From Sordaria brevicollis (lineage: Eukaryota > Ascomycota > Sordariomycetes > Sordariales > Sordariaceae), in the NCBI GenBank assembly GCA_033439795.1, contig JAUTDP010000008.1:992001-1056000 (forward strand): a stretch of 64,000 nucleotides of DNA, given 5' to 3'. Positions 43,683 through 54,833 of this stretch are shown in pieces. The notes beneath the pieces were generated by a model. It had not been told where the DNA came from and did not search any database. It worked only from the letters and a program-made list of their open reading frames with translations. The stretch's first letter is position 1, and each line of letters starts with the position of its first letter. A program made the translations under genes and the position numbers.

Positions 43683-45238
43683 CTTTTTTTTTCTCTTTTT
43701 TTCAAATTCGCCTTTGTGTCATTTTGTTTTCTTATTTTTTCTTTCTTTTACGTGAATCACCTAGTTCTGGTTGACCATTTGGTGGGTGGGCTTTGGGTCG
43801 TCGCACGGTATTACTGTGTATGTACTCCCGGCCGAGTGAAGCTGGCAGACTTCCAAGCACTTCTTATATCATCATCATAGATATCTTTCCGATTGCGGTT
43901 CGTAGCTTTGACTTCATTCCCGTGGCTGATAACTGACGAAAAAGGTGGCATAGTATGTTCACGTACAAAAGTTTGGTGCGTTTCGCACAGCAATGCACTC
44001 CCACATCTTGGGGGTCGTTGTACATACAACCTTCCCATCTATCAAGCAAGCCAAGCACACGTACGTGCTAGATACGTGAGAAAGAATAGATGATGATATT
44101 GTTGATCGAAGAGACAAAACCAGCTAATCCAGTCAGCGAATGCAAGTTATATGGAGCTGGCGAGACAAAGGGAGGAAGGTCTGAAAAGAGAGGGGATTCT
44201 GGGAAGTGCCAGAACCGCTGCCGATTAGGGGGCCGTTCAATCTTGATCGCAGGTGTGATTTCGTAGTTTATGTTTGCCAACCGCCTGGACTTCCGTAGAT
44301 ATGGTTCAACTCTTCCAAGTTTATCCTTGCTGCAACCAAACTTGAGATACAACCAACCACCTCTGAGCCATTCTATTCGATACCTCTACCCAGCCATTCA
44401 TTACATTGTGAACTGCCAGTTATGAGGCAACGAAGGGTTTATCGAACATGCCCGGCATTGCACATCGCCCATCCCCATCGTCCATCAACCGATTCGTCGC
44501 AGCATGGCGGGCGATATACCGCCCCAAATCCCCTGCAGGAGATGTATTGACCGTTGGGAAATGCCTCGTCGCGCCTTCCTTACTTGACTCGGCGCAGGAG
44601 GGACGTTTCTCGTCAGGTACACCACGCGCGCCTTCCATGTATCACCTCTCTTGGTAGTTGACCATGCAATTCCCCTTACCCACCTTTCTCTCTCTCTTGA
44701 TCTCCCGCCAGTTGCTCGCTCGTCGCTACATCGAGTCATCGACACGAAATGAACAGTAGCGCATCCGGGTAGCTGGTCCAACCAACGTAGTGGAGTGATT
44801 CTCGGCGGTATTCGACGTTGGTGATGCGACACTGCCTAGTTTGGATAGGCGATTGATGTCGGAAAGATTGATGGCCCATTGCTGGTTGTCTTCAATGGCT
44901 TCTGTCGGGTTGCGTTGGGTGCCCCGACCTGACGAGCCACGAGCTGAGATCGTTGACGGGCTGCATCACTGCGACTTCACATTGCCAACGCTCAAACGGT
45001 AGCAAAGCCCTCGATGCAGCTTCACGCCGTGATCAATGGATCATCCTCCGCTCGACATCCATCTCCAAATCGCAATGGATAGATCCCCCAGATGCCCAAA
45101 CTTCCATACTTAAGACCCCACGACCTCCGCCTCCAAGCCGCTCCTTCCTCACTTGCTCTCTACCCCCACAGGCCACAGCAACAACCAAACAATAACAACC
45201 CACCAGCCCAACCACACCACTCTCACCCAAAAACCAAA
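43683..45238. other. Gene-free interval, 1.55 kb
   Basis: Begins with the T-rich 5S terminator and ends with the CA-rich leader of the F-box gene. Frames in it are short and unsupported. Confidence 0.45.
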
Positions 45239-46909
45239 ATGGACCCCGAAACCACCTCCCAATCGACTCCCCGACCTCCCACCCCATCCCTCCCAGAGCG
45301 TTTAACCCTCTCCTCCCTCCCCAACGAAATCCTGGACCGCATCTTCTCCCTCCTCCCCATCCCCAGCGCGCGCACCTGCCGCCTCTTATCCCATCGCTTC
45401 CACCCCAGCGCCACCCGCGCCTCCTTCCCCCTCCTCGTCCTCTCCCCCCTTTTGTCGGACGCCGACCACCTCCAAACCCTCGCCAACAACCCCAACATCG
45501 CGCCCACCTTAAAATCCCTAATCTACATAACCGACACCCTCGCCCAACCCCGCTGGGGGCACACCGAATTTGGATCCCAGATGATCGAAGAGAACCTCGC
45601 CGAGACACACCCAGAAGAATACACATGGCACAACACAGACCACCCACGCAACTGGCTTCCTCACTACCTCCACCACCCGGATGGCGCCGGGCGGATCGAC
45701 ATCTTATCTCCCGAGTGGTACCAGTTCCGATACCGCCCCTTGATAAGCCACCACCGCCGTTCCGCCGAACAACGCTCCCAAGACGCTCAACGGTACGAAC
45801 AGATCTTGATAGACCAAGCCAAATTTTTAGCCTATGACCACACGCCAAACAGGGATTACGACGGGATCATCATGTGTTTGGAACAATTCCCCGCTCTGGA
45901 GAACTTGACCATTGCCGCGTGCAGAGAACTAAGCCTGGCGGCGCCTTTGAACAGCGTCCCGCTGCATAGCGACCGGAATCCGTTCCGGTATGCACCCTGG
46001 CGCACGGCGTTTCCGAGCATTTCGACGCCCGAGACGGAAGAGAGGGTGTTGGCGAGCTTGGTCAAGTATCTGGAGATTTCGACCGTGTTGGGACGCTCGC
46101 GACTGAAGACGCTGCGACTCAAGAATTTGTCGTGGGGCCTGTTGGATAACCCGGGAATCTTTTTCAGTCCCATCATTACGCAGACGCTGGCCAACTTGAC
46201 GACGCTCGAGATCCAGATTCGCCATGGGAACCCGATCCATGTCGCGGCGAGCGAGTGTATCCCGCCCATGACCCAGGAGAAGCTTTCCCGCATCATGGCG
46301 TCGGGGAGGGTCCGCGAGTTTTTGAAGAGCCTGAGGAACTTGCGCCACTTGACCTTTGAGAGGGACAGGGTGTGGTACAAGAACGACGAGATGCTCCCAC
46401 AAGGTGAATTTTGGAGGTGGTCCTTGCACGACATCATTGATACCGAGCACCAATGGCCGCACTTGCAGTCCTTGTCGTTGTCGTACTTCAACGATTGCGA
46501 GAGGCAGGATATCGAGCGCATCATGGATAATCACTCGGACACGCTCTGGAAGGTGTCGTTGGGATGTGCAGATTTCAAGACGACTTCGTGGATCAACCTC
46601 GTGGATTACTTCTACCAAGAGAACCAGAGGCGCATTGCAGGACATGAGGAAAAGCCGCTGTACCATCTCGAGCTTTGGGGCGTGCTCAAAGGCGAGAGGG
46701 AGGAGGATATCAGTGGAAAGGCCAACGCTCCAGACCTTACTGGTGAGGGAGAGCATTGGGAGTTGTGGCGTGGAGAGACGCACAGTTGGGAACTGGCGAG
46801 GTATGTGTATGGCATCTCGTTCCAGGTGTCACGCTACGCATACGATCATAAGCCGCTGTATGCCCGTATTCTCGCCGATCAGCGTGAGCAGGGAATCGGA
46901 GGGCTGTAA
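45239..46909 (+). CDS. F-box protein
   Basis: Single exon, 556 aa from MDPETTSQSTPRP. The frame is open from an earlier ATG at 45,092, but that segment (Pro/Gln/Asn/His-rich) looks like leader, and the ATG at 45,239 has the better context (CCAAAATGG). The F-box lies at about 20-60: LTLSSLPNEILDRIFSLLPIPSARTCRLLSHRFHPS. It is followed by several leucine-patterned segments (LENLTIAACREL, LKTLRLKNLSW, LTTLEIQI, LRNLRHLTFE, LQSLSLSYFND), suggesting irregular leucine-rich repeats that may bind a substrate. F-box proteins link substrates to SCF ubiquitin ligases; the target here is unknown. The extreme 3' end of the coding sequence is partly duplicated about 530 bp downstream. Confidence 0.88.
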   Translation: MDPETTSQSTPRPPTPSLPERLTLSSLPNEILDRIFSLLPIPSARTCRLLSHRFHPSATRASFPLLVLSPLLSDADHLQTLANNPNIAPTLKSLIYITDTLAQPRWGHTEFGSQMIEENLAETHPEEYTWHNTDHPRNWLPHYLHHPDGAGRIDILSPEWYQFRYRPLISHHRRSAEQRSQDAQRYEQILIDQAKFLAYDHTPNRDYDGIIMCLEQFPALENLTIAACRELSLAAPLNSVPLHSDRNPFRYAPWRTAFPSISTPETEERVLASLVKYLEISTVLGRSRLKTLRLKNLSWGLLDNPGIFFSPIITQTLANLTTLEIQIRHGNPIHVAASECIPPMTQEKLSRIMASGRVREFLKSLRNLRHLTFERDRVWYKNDEMLPQGEFWRWSLHDIIDTEHQWPHLQSLSLSYFNDCERQDIERIMDNHSDTLWKVSLGCADFKTTSWINLVDYFYQENQRRIAGHEEKPLYHLELWGVLKGEREEDISGKANAPDLTGEGEHWELWRGETHSWELARYVYGISFQVSRYAYDHKPLYARILADQREQGIGGL

Positions 46910-47433
46910 GGTTGAGATGGGATCGACAGGACAGAATGTGCCTGTCTACGAGGGGATACTACCCTTCGGATAGTTGGAATTGGAGGAGGAATCAAGGGAG
47001 CTAGTTGAGGCAGTAGATGGGAGGGATTCCGAAACTTTGACTGTAAGAAAACGGCATTGCTTCATAACGAGGTAGCCTTGAGATACAGCTCGTAGAAATG
47101 TGATCTACAGTGATGAATGTCAATTACAATCCTTCTCGGATATGGCGCTGTACATTCCAATACTGGTTCGTTTGTTAGCTCTGCACTGTTTGTAACTATC
47201 CCAGACGTTATATGGACGGAGTAAAATGGGAAATTGTATCTGATAAGGCACTTCAATGCTCCAGAAATACCTATGTAAAGCTTTATTATACCTTAAAACT
47301 AGAGCAAAAGACATCAGTAAGATGTAAAAAGGGCTATTGGAATTGACCAGAAGCCCCAAGCTAACAAACAAACCAGTACTGGATTGTATGCTAGCGTTCT
47401 CGCCGATCAGCGTGAGCAGGGAATTGGGGGGCT
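46866..47433 (+). repeat. Decayed direct duplication of the F-box gene 3' end
   Basis: The segment at 46,866-46,905 (TCTCGCCGATCAGCGTGAGC plus flanks) recurs at 47,395-47,433 with a few changes. Weaker similarity continues downstream of both copies (GGACAGAA, CTGTC, GTTGGAATTGG/GTTGGAGTTGG). Confidence 0.8.
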
Positions 47434-50400
47434 AATGTTATGATGGTGAAAGGCTAGACGGGACAGAAGAAGATCTGTCCACGGCGGAATGTTGGAGTTG
47501 GGAGGTTTGACATCACTTGAAGGAAGAAGGAAACTGTCAAGGGTGGTAGATACTTAAGTAGGGAGCTCGGAGGCTTTAGAGAGAAAACTGCAGCGCTGGG
47601 TAAAAATAGCCTGGGAACACACAGCAAGTAAGAGTGCTATCAACTGTGATGCGTGTTAGATCAAAGTCACCCTCGAGTAGATATAAGAATCTTGTGGGTG
47701 ACTGTGGAATAAGAGAAACACGTTGAAAAATGATAGATCAGGAGGACGTTAGTTGAGGGTTGTGGTGCTGGAAAGGACCTTTCTTCGACCTCTATAACAA
47801 GTAGGGAATGACCGAAGGTCCCAAGGCCGCACGACAACAAATCCCAAGTGCAATCTAACACTGGTTCGTTTGTTGGCTTGGTACAAAAGAACGCCCAGTT
47901 TCCTACTCAGTCCAGTGAAAGTAAAAACCACTTGGGATTCGAGCGGACAGGTGCTGAAGAAGTGCGACCTTATATCTTCCAGCTTTTTGAGGCCTTGAGA
48001 CGGAGAGAGACAGAAAAGGGGCTTTCATAGCGTTCTAAGCCCTGGTCATTGTGTGCATTGCTTCTTAAGAAAAACTCCAGAAGGCCAGAAAGAGCTCCGA
48101 AACTCACTTGTCCAATCTTGGTCTGGAGTATCGCGCAAACCAAGAAACCCAGGGTTGTATACTTGTATTACAACGCTTGTCAAGTAGGGACTGTTGGAAG
48201 ACTTAGTGATGTGAAAACCTAGAGGTATACGATCAGTAGCAACACCATGAACTAGATGAGTGTCAGCCATCCTCCCTCTCATACACATAGACCATGATCG
48301 TCAGGGTGTCAATGACTTGCCCAGCCACCCACCCACTCGGGGGAAGGACCCTTGAAATCGAATTCGGACTGAGTTTGCCCGAGCCCGAAGACCAAATCCC
48401 CGGAATGATTCCCGGAGACACGGTCAACCAACCACATGTAAGCGAATCTCAGACCCAGACATTCGCCGACTGATAGACGAAAACCCACGTGGAATGGCAT
48501 GACGTACCTTGATGGCTACATATATATTAGAGATCTCGTCAACTTTACCTAATGAAAACCAAAGCGAGATCCGGTTCGCGGCTCGCCGGGAATGGTGTTC
48601 CGTCCCGAATAAGAGTTTTAATATGTGGCTTGGCAGAATCTTTTGTGTGGAAGCGTCGACAAAGGGTGGAAGGGGATTCATGAAAGCTTTGACAGCCATC
48701 CCACGTCGTCCCGCGCCTGCACCCCTATTGTGGTTCGTCCCACTGCCATGGGATTTGACTCATTTCTTGAGAGAACTGCCAAGTTTGTTTTGACTTTTTC
48801 TCGTTAGGATCTGGGGTTGAGCATAAGATGCACAGACGGGGGACGGCATTCGGCTTTTAAGGGTTGCTCTTGCTGTGCTGGGGAAAGTTGCATACATGTA
48901 TCTTGTAAACTTTCTCAGGGGAGTTTGCTCCGGTGCCGAGGAGCGAATAGAAGACCGCAAACACAACGAGATGGGATCGTGGGCATAATGAAGCGGGCGA
49001 GACCGCCCGGGGCGGAAAGGTTCGTGCCGGCCGCGTCTATTGAATTTGGAGAAGGACAGAACGACTTGCAACAATGAGCCCACGTGCAATCACTGTCCTG
49101 TTTCTTGCAATCATGCGTTTCTGTTATTGACGAGTTAGCTTCAAGTGATTTGGATGTTTTAGCCCGGCGGCCTAGGGTAAATGGTGTCATGTAAGGGTAT
49201 AGAACATTCCGTTATCTCGCTGTGCCTTTCGGGTTTGGTTCATGATAGTAGCCGTGGAGAATCTCTCAAACTCACTGCGAGACTGCGTGATGATGACAAG
49301 TGTTGTGAATGGTCCAAATCCAGCTTTGGACCCTTGGACCCCTCCACGGATGACCGGGTCTACTGTCAGGTACGCATTGCATCGTGGGTTTTTGGATGCG
49401 TTCTGCGTAGCATCGTACATACTGTACCTGCATCGGAGACTAACAACTCTGGAAGCCCCCTAAAAGTGAATCTCCACGCGAAGCTGTCCATGCAAGTCAG
49501 TGTCCTCCGTTCGTCCCGGTCGCAATCTTTTTCCGTTGTCTCTGGGCAAAAAATGAAGCGCATTCTCACAATGGGCTTTCCGTTTCAAACAATGTCCTTG
49601 AATGGGAGTTTGGGCACGGAATCGCCGTGTAAACCATCATGGCGATTTGGTGGTCCCTATCTCGGACTTTCCCGTCAGCTTCAAACTCCTGCATCACGTT
49701 ACCAAGAACTCTGAATGGACTCCGTCGCCGACTCACCGACAGTGCACTTGGTAGTCACTAGCGGAGAGCCAACCCTAACCGATGCCTCGGCGTTGGGAGG
49801 CCACCCCAGACCGGCCCGATCGCATACCCCTGACAGGTGATCTTGCAGCTAGGGATCCCCCGTGTTGAACATGGCTTCCACGCCGCGCTAGCGCAGGGGA
49901 CATTCGTTAAGGCTTCCACGGGAATGGTCGAGTGTCAGTGGGAGCTCCCCACTGCCAACGAGAAATTGCCGGATCAGGCAGGGATTGACATGTTGAGGCT
50001 TTTCGAGCTCTCTGCTTCTGTAATTTAACAAAAGTTTTCCTTCCCAGTCATTGTGTGGGCTAATATCCCACCCCCGCAATGAGTCCGTGTCCGTATCTGG
50101 GTTTCTGTTGTCGTTATCGGGATCGAGTCGTGAACTACAGATCGGACGAAGTGATTCATGCTGTTGTTGACACGCAGCACGGGAAGCGAGGTAATCACCA
50201 ATGAGGGCATTCGAAATAAGGTAGCACTCGGCGGGCAAGGGCTGTCGTTTCAGTGAGCCTCAGGGGTTTTGTGGCCTTGTTCTCGGTGTTATTTCACTGT
50301 CGTGTTCGCACTGGATAGGTTGTCAGCACGACATGACGATGATGAACAAAAGATAAACGGGCGGGATGCAACATATTTTTGAAGGCACAAGTCAAAGCGT

Positions 50401-51427
50401 CGGTAAACATTCGTTTGGTGAACCGTGCTTGTGCAGGATTAGAGTTTGTTGGTGATCACCCAAGATCATCATTTGTGCCGGACTTCGTACCTCTGATCTT
50501 GTCCCTGTGAGGAAAGCTTGTGTGTCAATTTTTCGGCATCAACCGAAAAGGCCTCCACGATTTTCGCATCACGCAACTTGGCCCTGGAAGCCCTGACTTG
50601 TCTGCGCTATCTCGGCGGTCCCTTCGGAGCAGCTTTTTTTTTTCTCGGGTCTCCATGAGTCCATCGGGCTCATGCACTGCAAACCATTACACCATCAAAA
50701 GCTAATACAAATACTTGGCTTTCTGGCTCATCCCAATCCGTTTCTTCCCATTTCCCAGATGACCACAAAAATCTTCAAGTCTCGTCTTTGAGGACGGTTG
50801 AGTCGACACTTTCACGGTCGAGTTATCATGAAAGTTTTTGCACCTCAGCTAGGTGGATAGCAGGAATATGAGCGTGGCGTGATGTGAAGCGACTCGGAGG
50901 CAGTGATTGTCGAGCTAGCCATAAGGAGGGTGCATCCGAACAGATGGAGGGGGCAGACATTCTCCTGGACTTCTAGCTTCTTGGCCATACCCTCTTTGGA
51001 GGACAGGATGCGAATCCGAGTGGTCGAGAAAGGCTTCAGTAAAGAAAAAGGTTGCCCCGAGTGCCTGGTTCGTCCCAAGTGTCTTGACTGGTTTTTGAGC
51101 GGCGAGCGAAGCGATTGCGGGGCCCTTAATAGTAGCTCTGTGCTGGGCAAGCTGGGATGGCCTGGTTCAAAGATTCTCTTTGGCTGGGCGTATAGGGCAT
51201 AAGATAGCCATAGAACCCGCATTTTCAAGCACGTTCCCACTGGATTTGAGCTTGGTTGTTGCTGTTCGAGAATCGCACATGCCGATCGGTTCTTGGTAGC
51301 AGTTGTGAAAGGACGACAACAACACGACAAGACCGGCGAGCCGGACTTCCACGATATCCGATACAACCCGGCGTGTTGCCCGCCATTGAACGGTGTCCGG
51401 CATCCGGAGCCGTGAGCCAAGACCGCC
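46910..51427. other. Long gene-poor interval, 4.5 kb
   Basis: Apart from the duplicated F-box fragment and short repeats at 47.1-47.9 kb, I find no supportable gene. The longest frames (for example 49,181-49,714 and 50,845-51,501) have no intron-joined continuation, no family match, and irregular composition. The last few hundred bases should hold the promoter of the rhodopsin-domain gene. Confidence 0.5.
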
Positions 51428-52765
51428 ATGTCGAACATGACCAGCACCGACCCGAGGATCGCAAGGGCTTTAGCAGAAGGGCGAATTCCTGAGGATATCA
51501 CCGTTGCCTACTTGGAGGAAAACCGAGACAAATCTGCGATTGGCGCCATCATCTTCGTCACCGTCCTGACAGGCTTGTTTGTGACATGTCGAATTTTTTC
51601 CAGAGTCTTTGTCCTGAACCGCACGGGACTTGACGACTGGTTATCAGTAACGGGCCTGGTGAGTGCCAGACCTCTACTTACTCCACGGTTCGCTATAAGA
51701 CTCTGACCATTCAATACAGGCCCTGCTTATCGCGTTTGTAGTGTTGGGCATCAAGCTAATCAACATCGGATCGGGACGACACTATGAGTACATTGTGTAC
51801 ACTTTGACGCCAGAGGAGGTGGACCTCAGTGAGATCTGGGATTTTGCGGCACACATTGTCTACACGATCGCGCTGGCCGTCTGCCGTATATCCGGTTTGG
51901 CCTTTTACCACCGCATCTGCGGCATTCACCGTGGATTCCGACTGGCAATTCGGATTCTCACGGGCGTCTTGGTGGCGGGATTCCTGCCGCAGCTGTTTCT
52001 CATCATCTTCCACTGTCTTCCGGTGACGGGATTGTGGCCATACGACTGGCAGGCGGACGCCGAGGAATACGAGTGCCTGCAATGGGGTGTTGTGTACAGC
52101 GTCAACTCGGCAGTATCGCTGTTCTGCGATCTGCTGCTCTTTGGCATCCCACTAGCCATGCTTTGGATCCTTGATCTGCCGCGTAAGCGAAGACTGCAGT
52201 TGGCGTGTATCCTGCTTCCTGGCATCCTGTAAGTTTACTATCCCAAGCTACTTGACCTCGGACGAGAGCCCAGATGGACCCTGGCTGACATGACTGGGTT
52301 GATAGGGTCATTGGCATTTCGATTGCGCGTCTAGTACTGGTCATCGAGGGTCAGTGGGAAATGGACATGTCGTGGACGTACAACCCCATGTTGGCGGTCG
52401 AAGTGTCGGAGATTGGGGCCACCTTGATCGCGCTGTCGATTCCCGGCATCAAGCCCTTGTTCGACAAGGTGATGAGGAAGACGGGTCACGATTCCAACTC
52501 GGGTGGACACTCTGGATACTCAACCAAGGGCGGGACCAAGGGCACATCCATGACGTTGCGCAACCTCAGCATGCGGCCGACGCACCACAACAAGTTGAGC
52601 TCCAACAGCGACGACTATACGTACAACGACACCAAGAGCCGCAACCGCGACGACGACGGGACGGGAAGTACCGAGGGCATCATGGTGCGGGTGGACTTTG
52701 ACTTGACCATGGAGAACGGCGAGACGAACTCGCAGTACCGGGGCTCCAAGGCTCTGGAGGCATGA
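51428..52765 (+). CDS. Pth11-like integral membrane protein (fungal rhodopsin domain)
   Basis: Exons 51428-51658, 51720-52228 and 52306-52765 (introns 61 and 77 nt) give 399 aa. Seven hydrophobic segments are visible: AIIFVTVLTGLFVTCRIF, ALLIAFVVLGIKL, FAAHIVYTIALAVCRISGLAFYH, ILTGVLVAGFLPQLFLIIF, VVYSVNSAVSLFCDLLLFGIPLAMLWIL, ACILLPGILVIGISIARLVLV, and IGATLIALSIPGIKPLF. The R-x-x-SR after TM1, LDDWLS, CxPV-xxxW loop (CLPVTGLWPYDW) and Y-xxN-xxxS before TM5 are typical of the fungal Pth11/rhodopsin-like family. The N-terminus lacks a CFEM domain. The C-terminal tail is Ser/Gly/Thr-rich and acidic. These proteins are proposed surface receptors; the ligand is unknown. Confidence 0.88.
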
Positions 52766-54720
52766 CATTCTGATGGTGATGGTGTTTGATGTGGATTTTT
52801 CTTTTTTCTTTTGTCGTTCACTATACCATTCTCGGTGGTGTTCCCTTTGTTAGACTTGTTAGCATTCTTGGGTCTGTTGATTATATCGTACGTTTAGAGG
52901 GGATTTGAGGCATGTCGAACACGAGACAGGAAATGAGTATGGTGTAATGGGTGTGGACGAAAAAAGCGACGAGGGATGTTTCAAAGATGTATTAGACACT
53001 CCATTTCCATCAATACATACCTTGCCATATCCTTCAAGGGATCTCTTATCCATGGACAACTGAGCATGGCCGGGGTCGCTCGTCGAGATGAGCAACTCCT
53101 TGAAGGGTGGGATTGCCCAGCACCGAGGTTCCATTATCAGATCATGTTCGGGCTCGCTCAATCTCAGCCCCAGCAGGACAAGACTCTATCGATACGTAAG
53201 CGGCGGGGTTTCGTGGTCATCTAAAGGCAACTAGTCGCGGTAGTTCATGTCGTGGCGAACGATGGGGATCCGGGAGGCTGGTAATGGATGTCATGAAGTT
53301 GCTTGGCGAGCGAGGTCTTGAATTGTTGCGCGGGTGGTCGGAATTGGATGATGCGATTCTTGGAGACGAGCGTCTAGGCCACCGATAGTGAGCAAACCAA
53401 GAGGTTCCTGTTTCTGGCCTACGAGTTTAGCGAAGACAAGCACGAGCCACCAGACGGTATCACTTTTGCGGTAGTGTCCCCGCGGTTCCAGCTCCGTGAA
53501 ACTGAGTGGCCCAAGCTCCAAGCTTTAATTCTTTCCTTCCTTCAGTTCCTTCCTTCCCTCTTTCCATGCAACAGAAATCAAGATTGAACTGGGGAAGGAG
53601 GAGTGACGAGAAACCGGCAGCATCCACCACTCACACTTTTTCAACACCGCGCCGGCACCGAGGAACGCAACGGAAGGAGCGGGTGGCCACGAGGCACGAT
53701 TGAAGAAAAATCTGCACTTTCCTCCGATGAGCCAAGTCTGCACTGATGGCGATAATGGAAGGCATGGCAAGTGGGGAGCGAAATTTCCGCCCTTTCGCTT
53801 TTGCGTGAGGTGGGCTGTTTCTGTCCTTCTCGCCCGTCGTCTCTTTCTCTTGGGGTGAATTGGACCATTGGTGCCGCCAGGGGAACGACAGAGGGGGACT
53901 CGATCTCAGTGGTCAGGTGAGAGCTGTTAGTGGCCCCCTCACCAACCCTGCTGGCCACGCCGCCGAGGAACTCTGGACAGGGACAGCCCATCTAACACTA
54001 CCCACTACGACCACAAAACCCCACTGTCATACAGGGGACACACAGCGCCCTGGCAGTGGTCTGGGTAGGGGGCCTGGGGTCCCGCTAGGGGTCTCTACCG
54101 TCTCTGGGCCACCTAATTGATCCCCCACTTGCAGCACGCGATGTTGCCGATGGGGTCGTTTGAATCGGGCAGTGATCAGTGGTATTTCGGGGTGGGCGAT
54201 TTGCACCATGATCGCTTCCAGGCATGGCATCGCGGGTGGAGGGAATTCGGATATGGGCATCCCGTCGTGGACTCGTGGTCGTGGTCGTCGTCACCCATCA
54301 AGGTACCTACTTTCCATTTTCCAATCTTCCACTCTTCGCACTCGCATGATCGCATCGCTTCCTTCCCTGATGTCGCTTCGATAACAATGATTTTGAAGGA
54401 AAGAACGAACATGAAGGATCACACGGACTCCATCAACTTCTCCATTTCTCATCTCAATTGCTGATTTGCCCCATGCCGTGCTTTGCCGTGCCTTCCCTGA
54501 CAAGACACCGCCGGATGTGACTACTTAACAAAAGATGGCTGCGCTTCTTTAGCGTCGCATTCGTTCTTTCCTGCCCTCTTCTTTTTTTCCCCCCCAGCCG
54601 CCTTCCGGTCTCCGCTCTCCGCCTATCGCCTCACGCCAGTCCCGCTCCCTATCCCCCATCTTTCCGAGTCCGCAGCTCCGGAAGTGGTGATAGGTCAGCC
54701 AGTCACTCCTTTTTGCTTAC
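52766..54720. other. Gene-free interval, about 2 kb
   Basis: No frame with coding character. It includes the 3' flank of the rhodopsin-domain gene and distal upstream sequence of the amidase gene. Confidence 0.45.
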
Positions 54721-54728
54721 ACACTCGC

Positions 54729-54742
54729 TTTTTATATATTTG
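54729..54742 (+). promoter_or_regulatory. TATA box of the amidase gene
   Basis: TTTTTATATATTTG lies about 100 bp upstream of the start codon, followed by a CT-rich and then CA-rich leader, an arrangement seen in strongly expressed Neurospora genes. Confidence 0.55.
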
Positions 54743-54833
54743 ACCACATAACCTCACCTTCCTTTTTGTCCCTCTCTTTTTTCTTCAGTTGTTTGTTTAC
54801 ACATCAACCATCACCAACCTCATCATCATCCCA

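Noticed and set aside
45033..45848. 271-codon minus-strand open frame opposite the F-box gene
   Set aside because: Arg/Gly/Trp-rich antisense shadow of Pro-rich coding sequence.
49181..49714. 177-codon forward frame in the 47-51 kb interval
   Set aside because: No family resemblance, no plausible introns, and composition like surrounding non-coding DNA.
50845..51501. 218-codon minus-strand frame overlapping the start of the rhodopsin-domain gene
   Set aside because: Antisense to a clear gene start and without recognisable domains.
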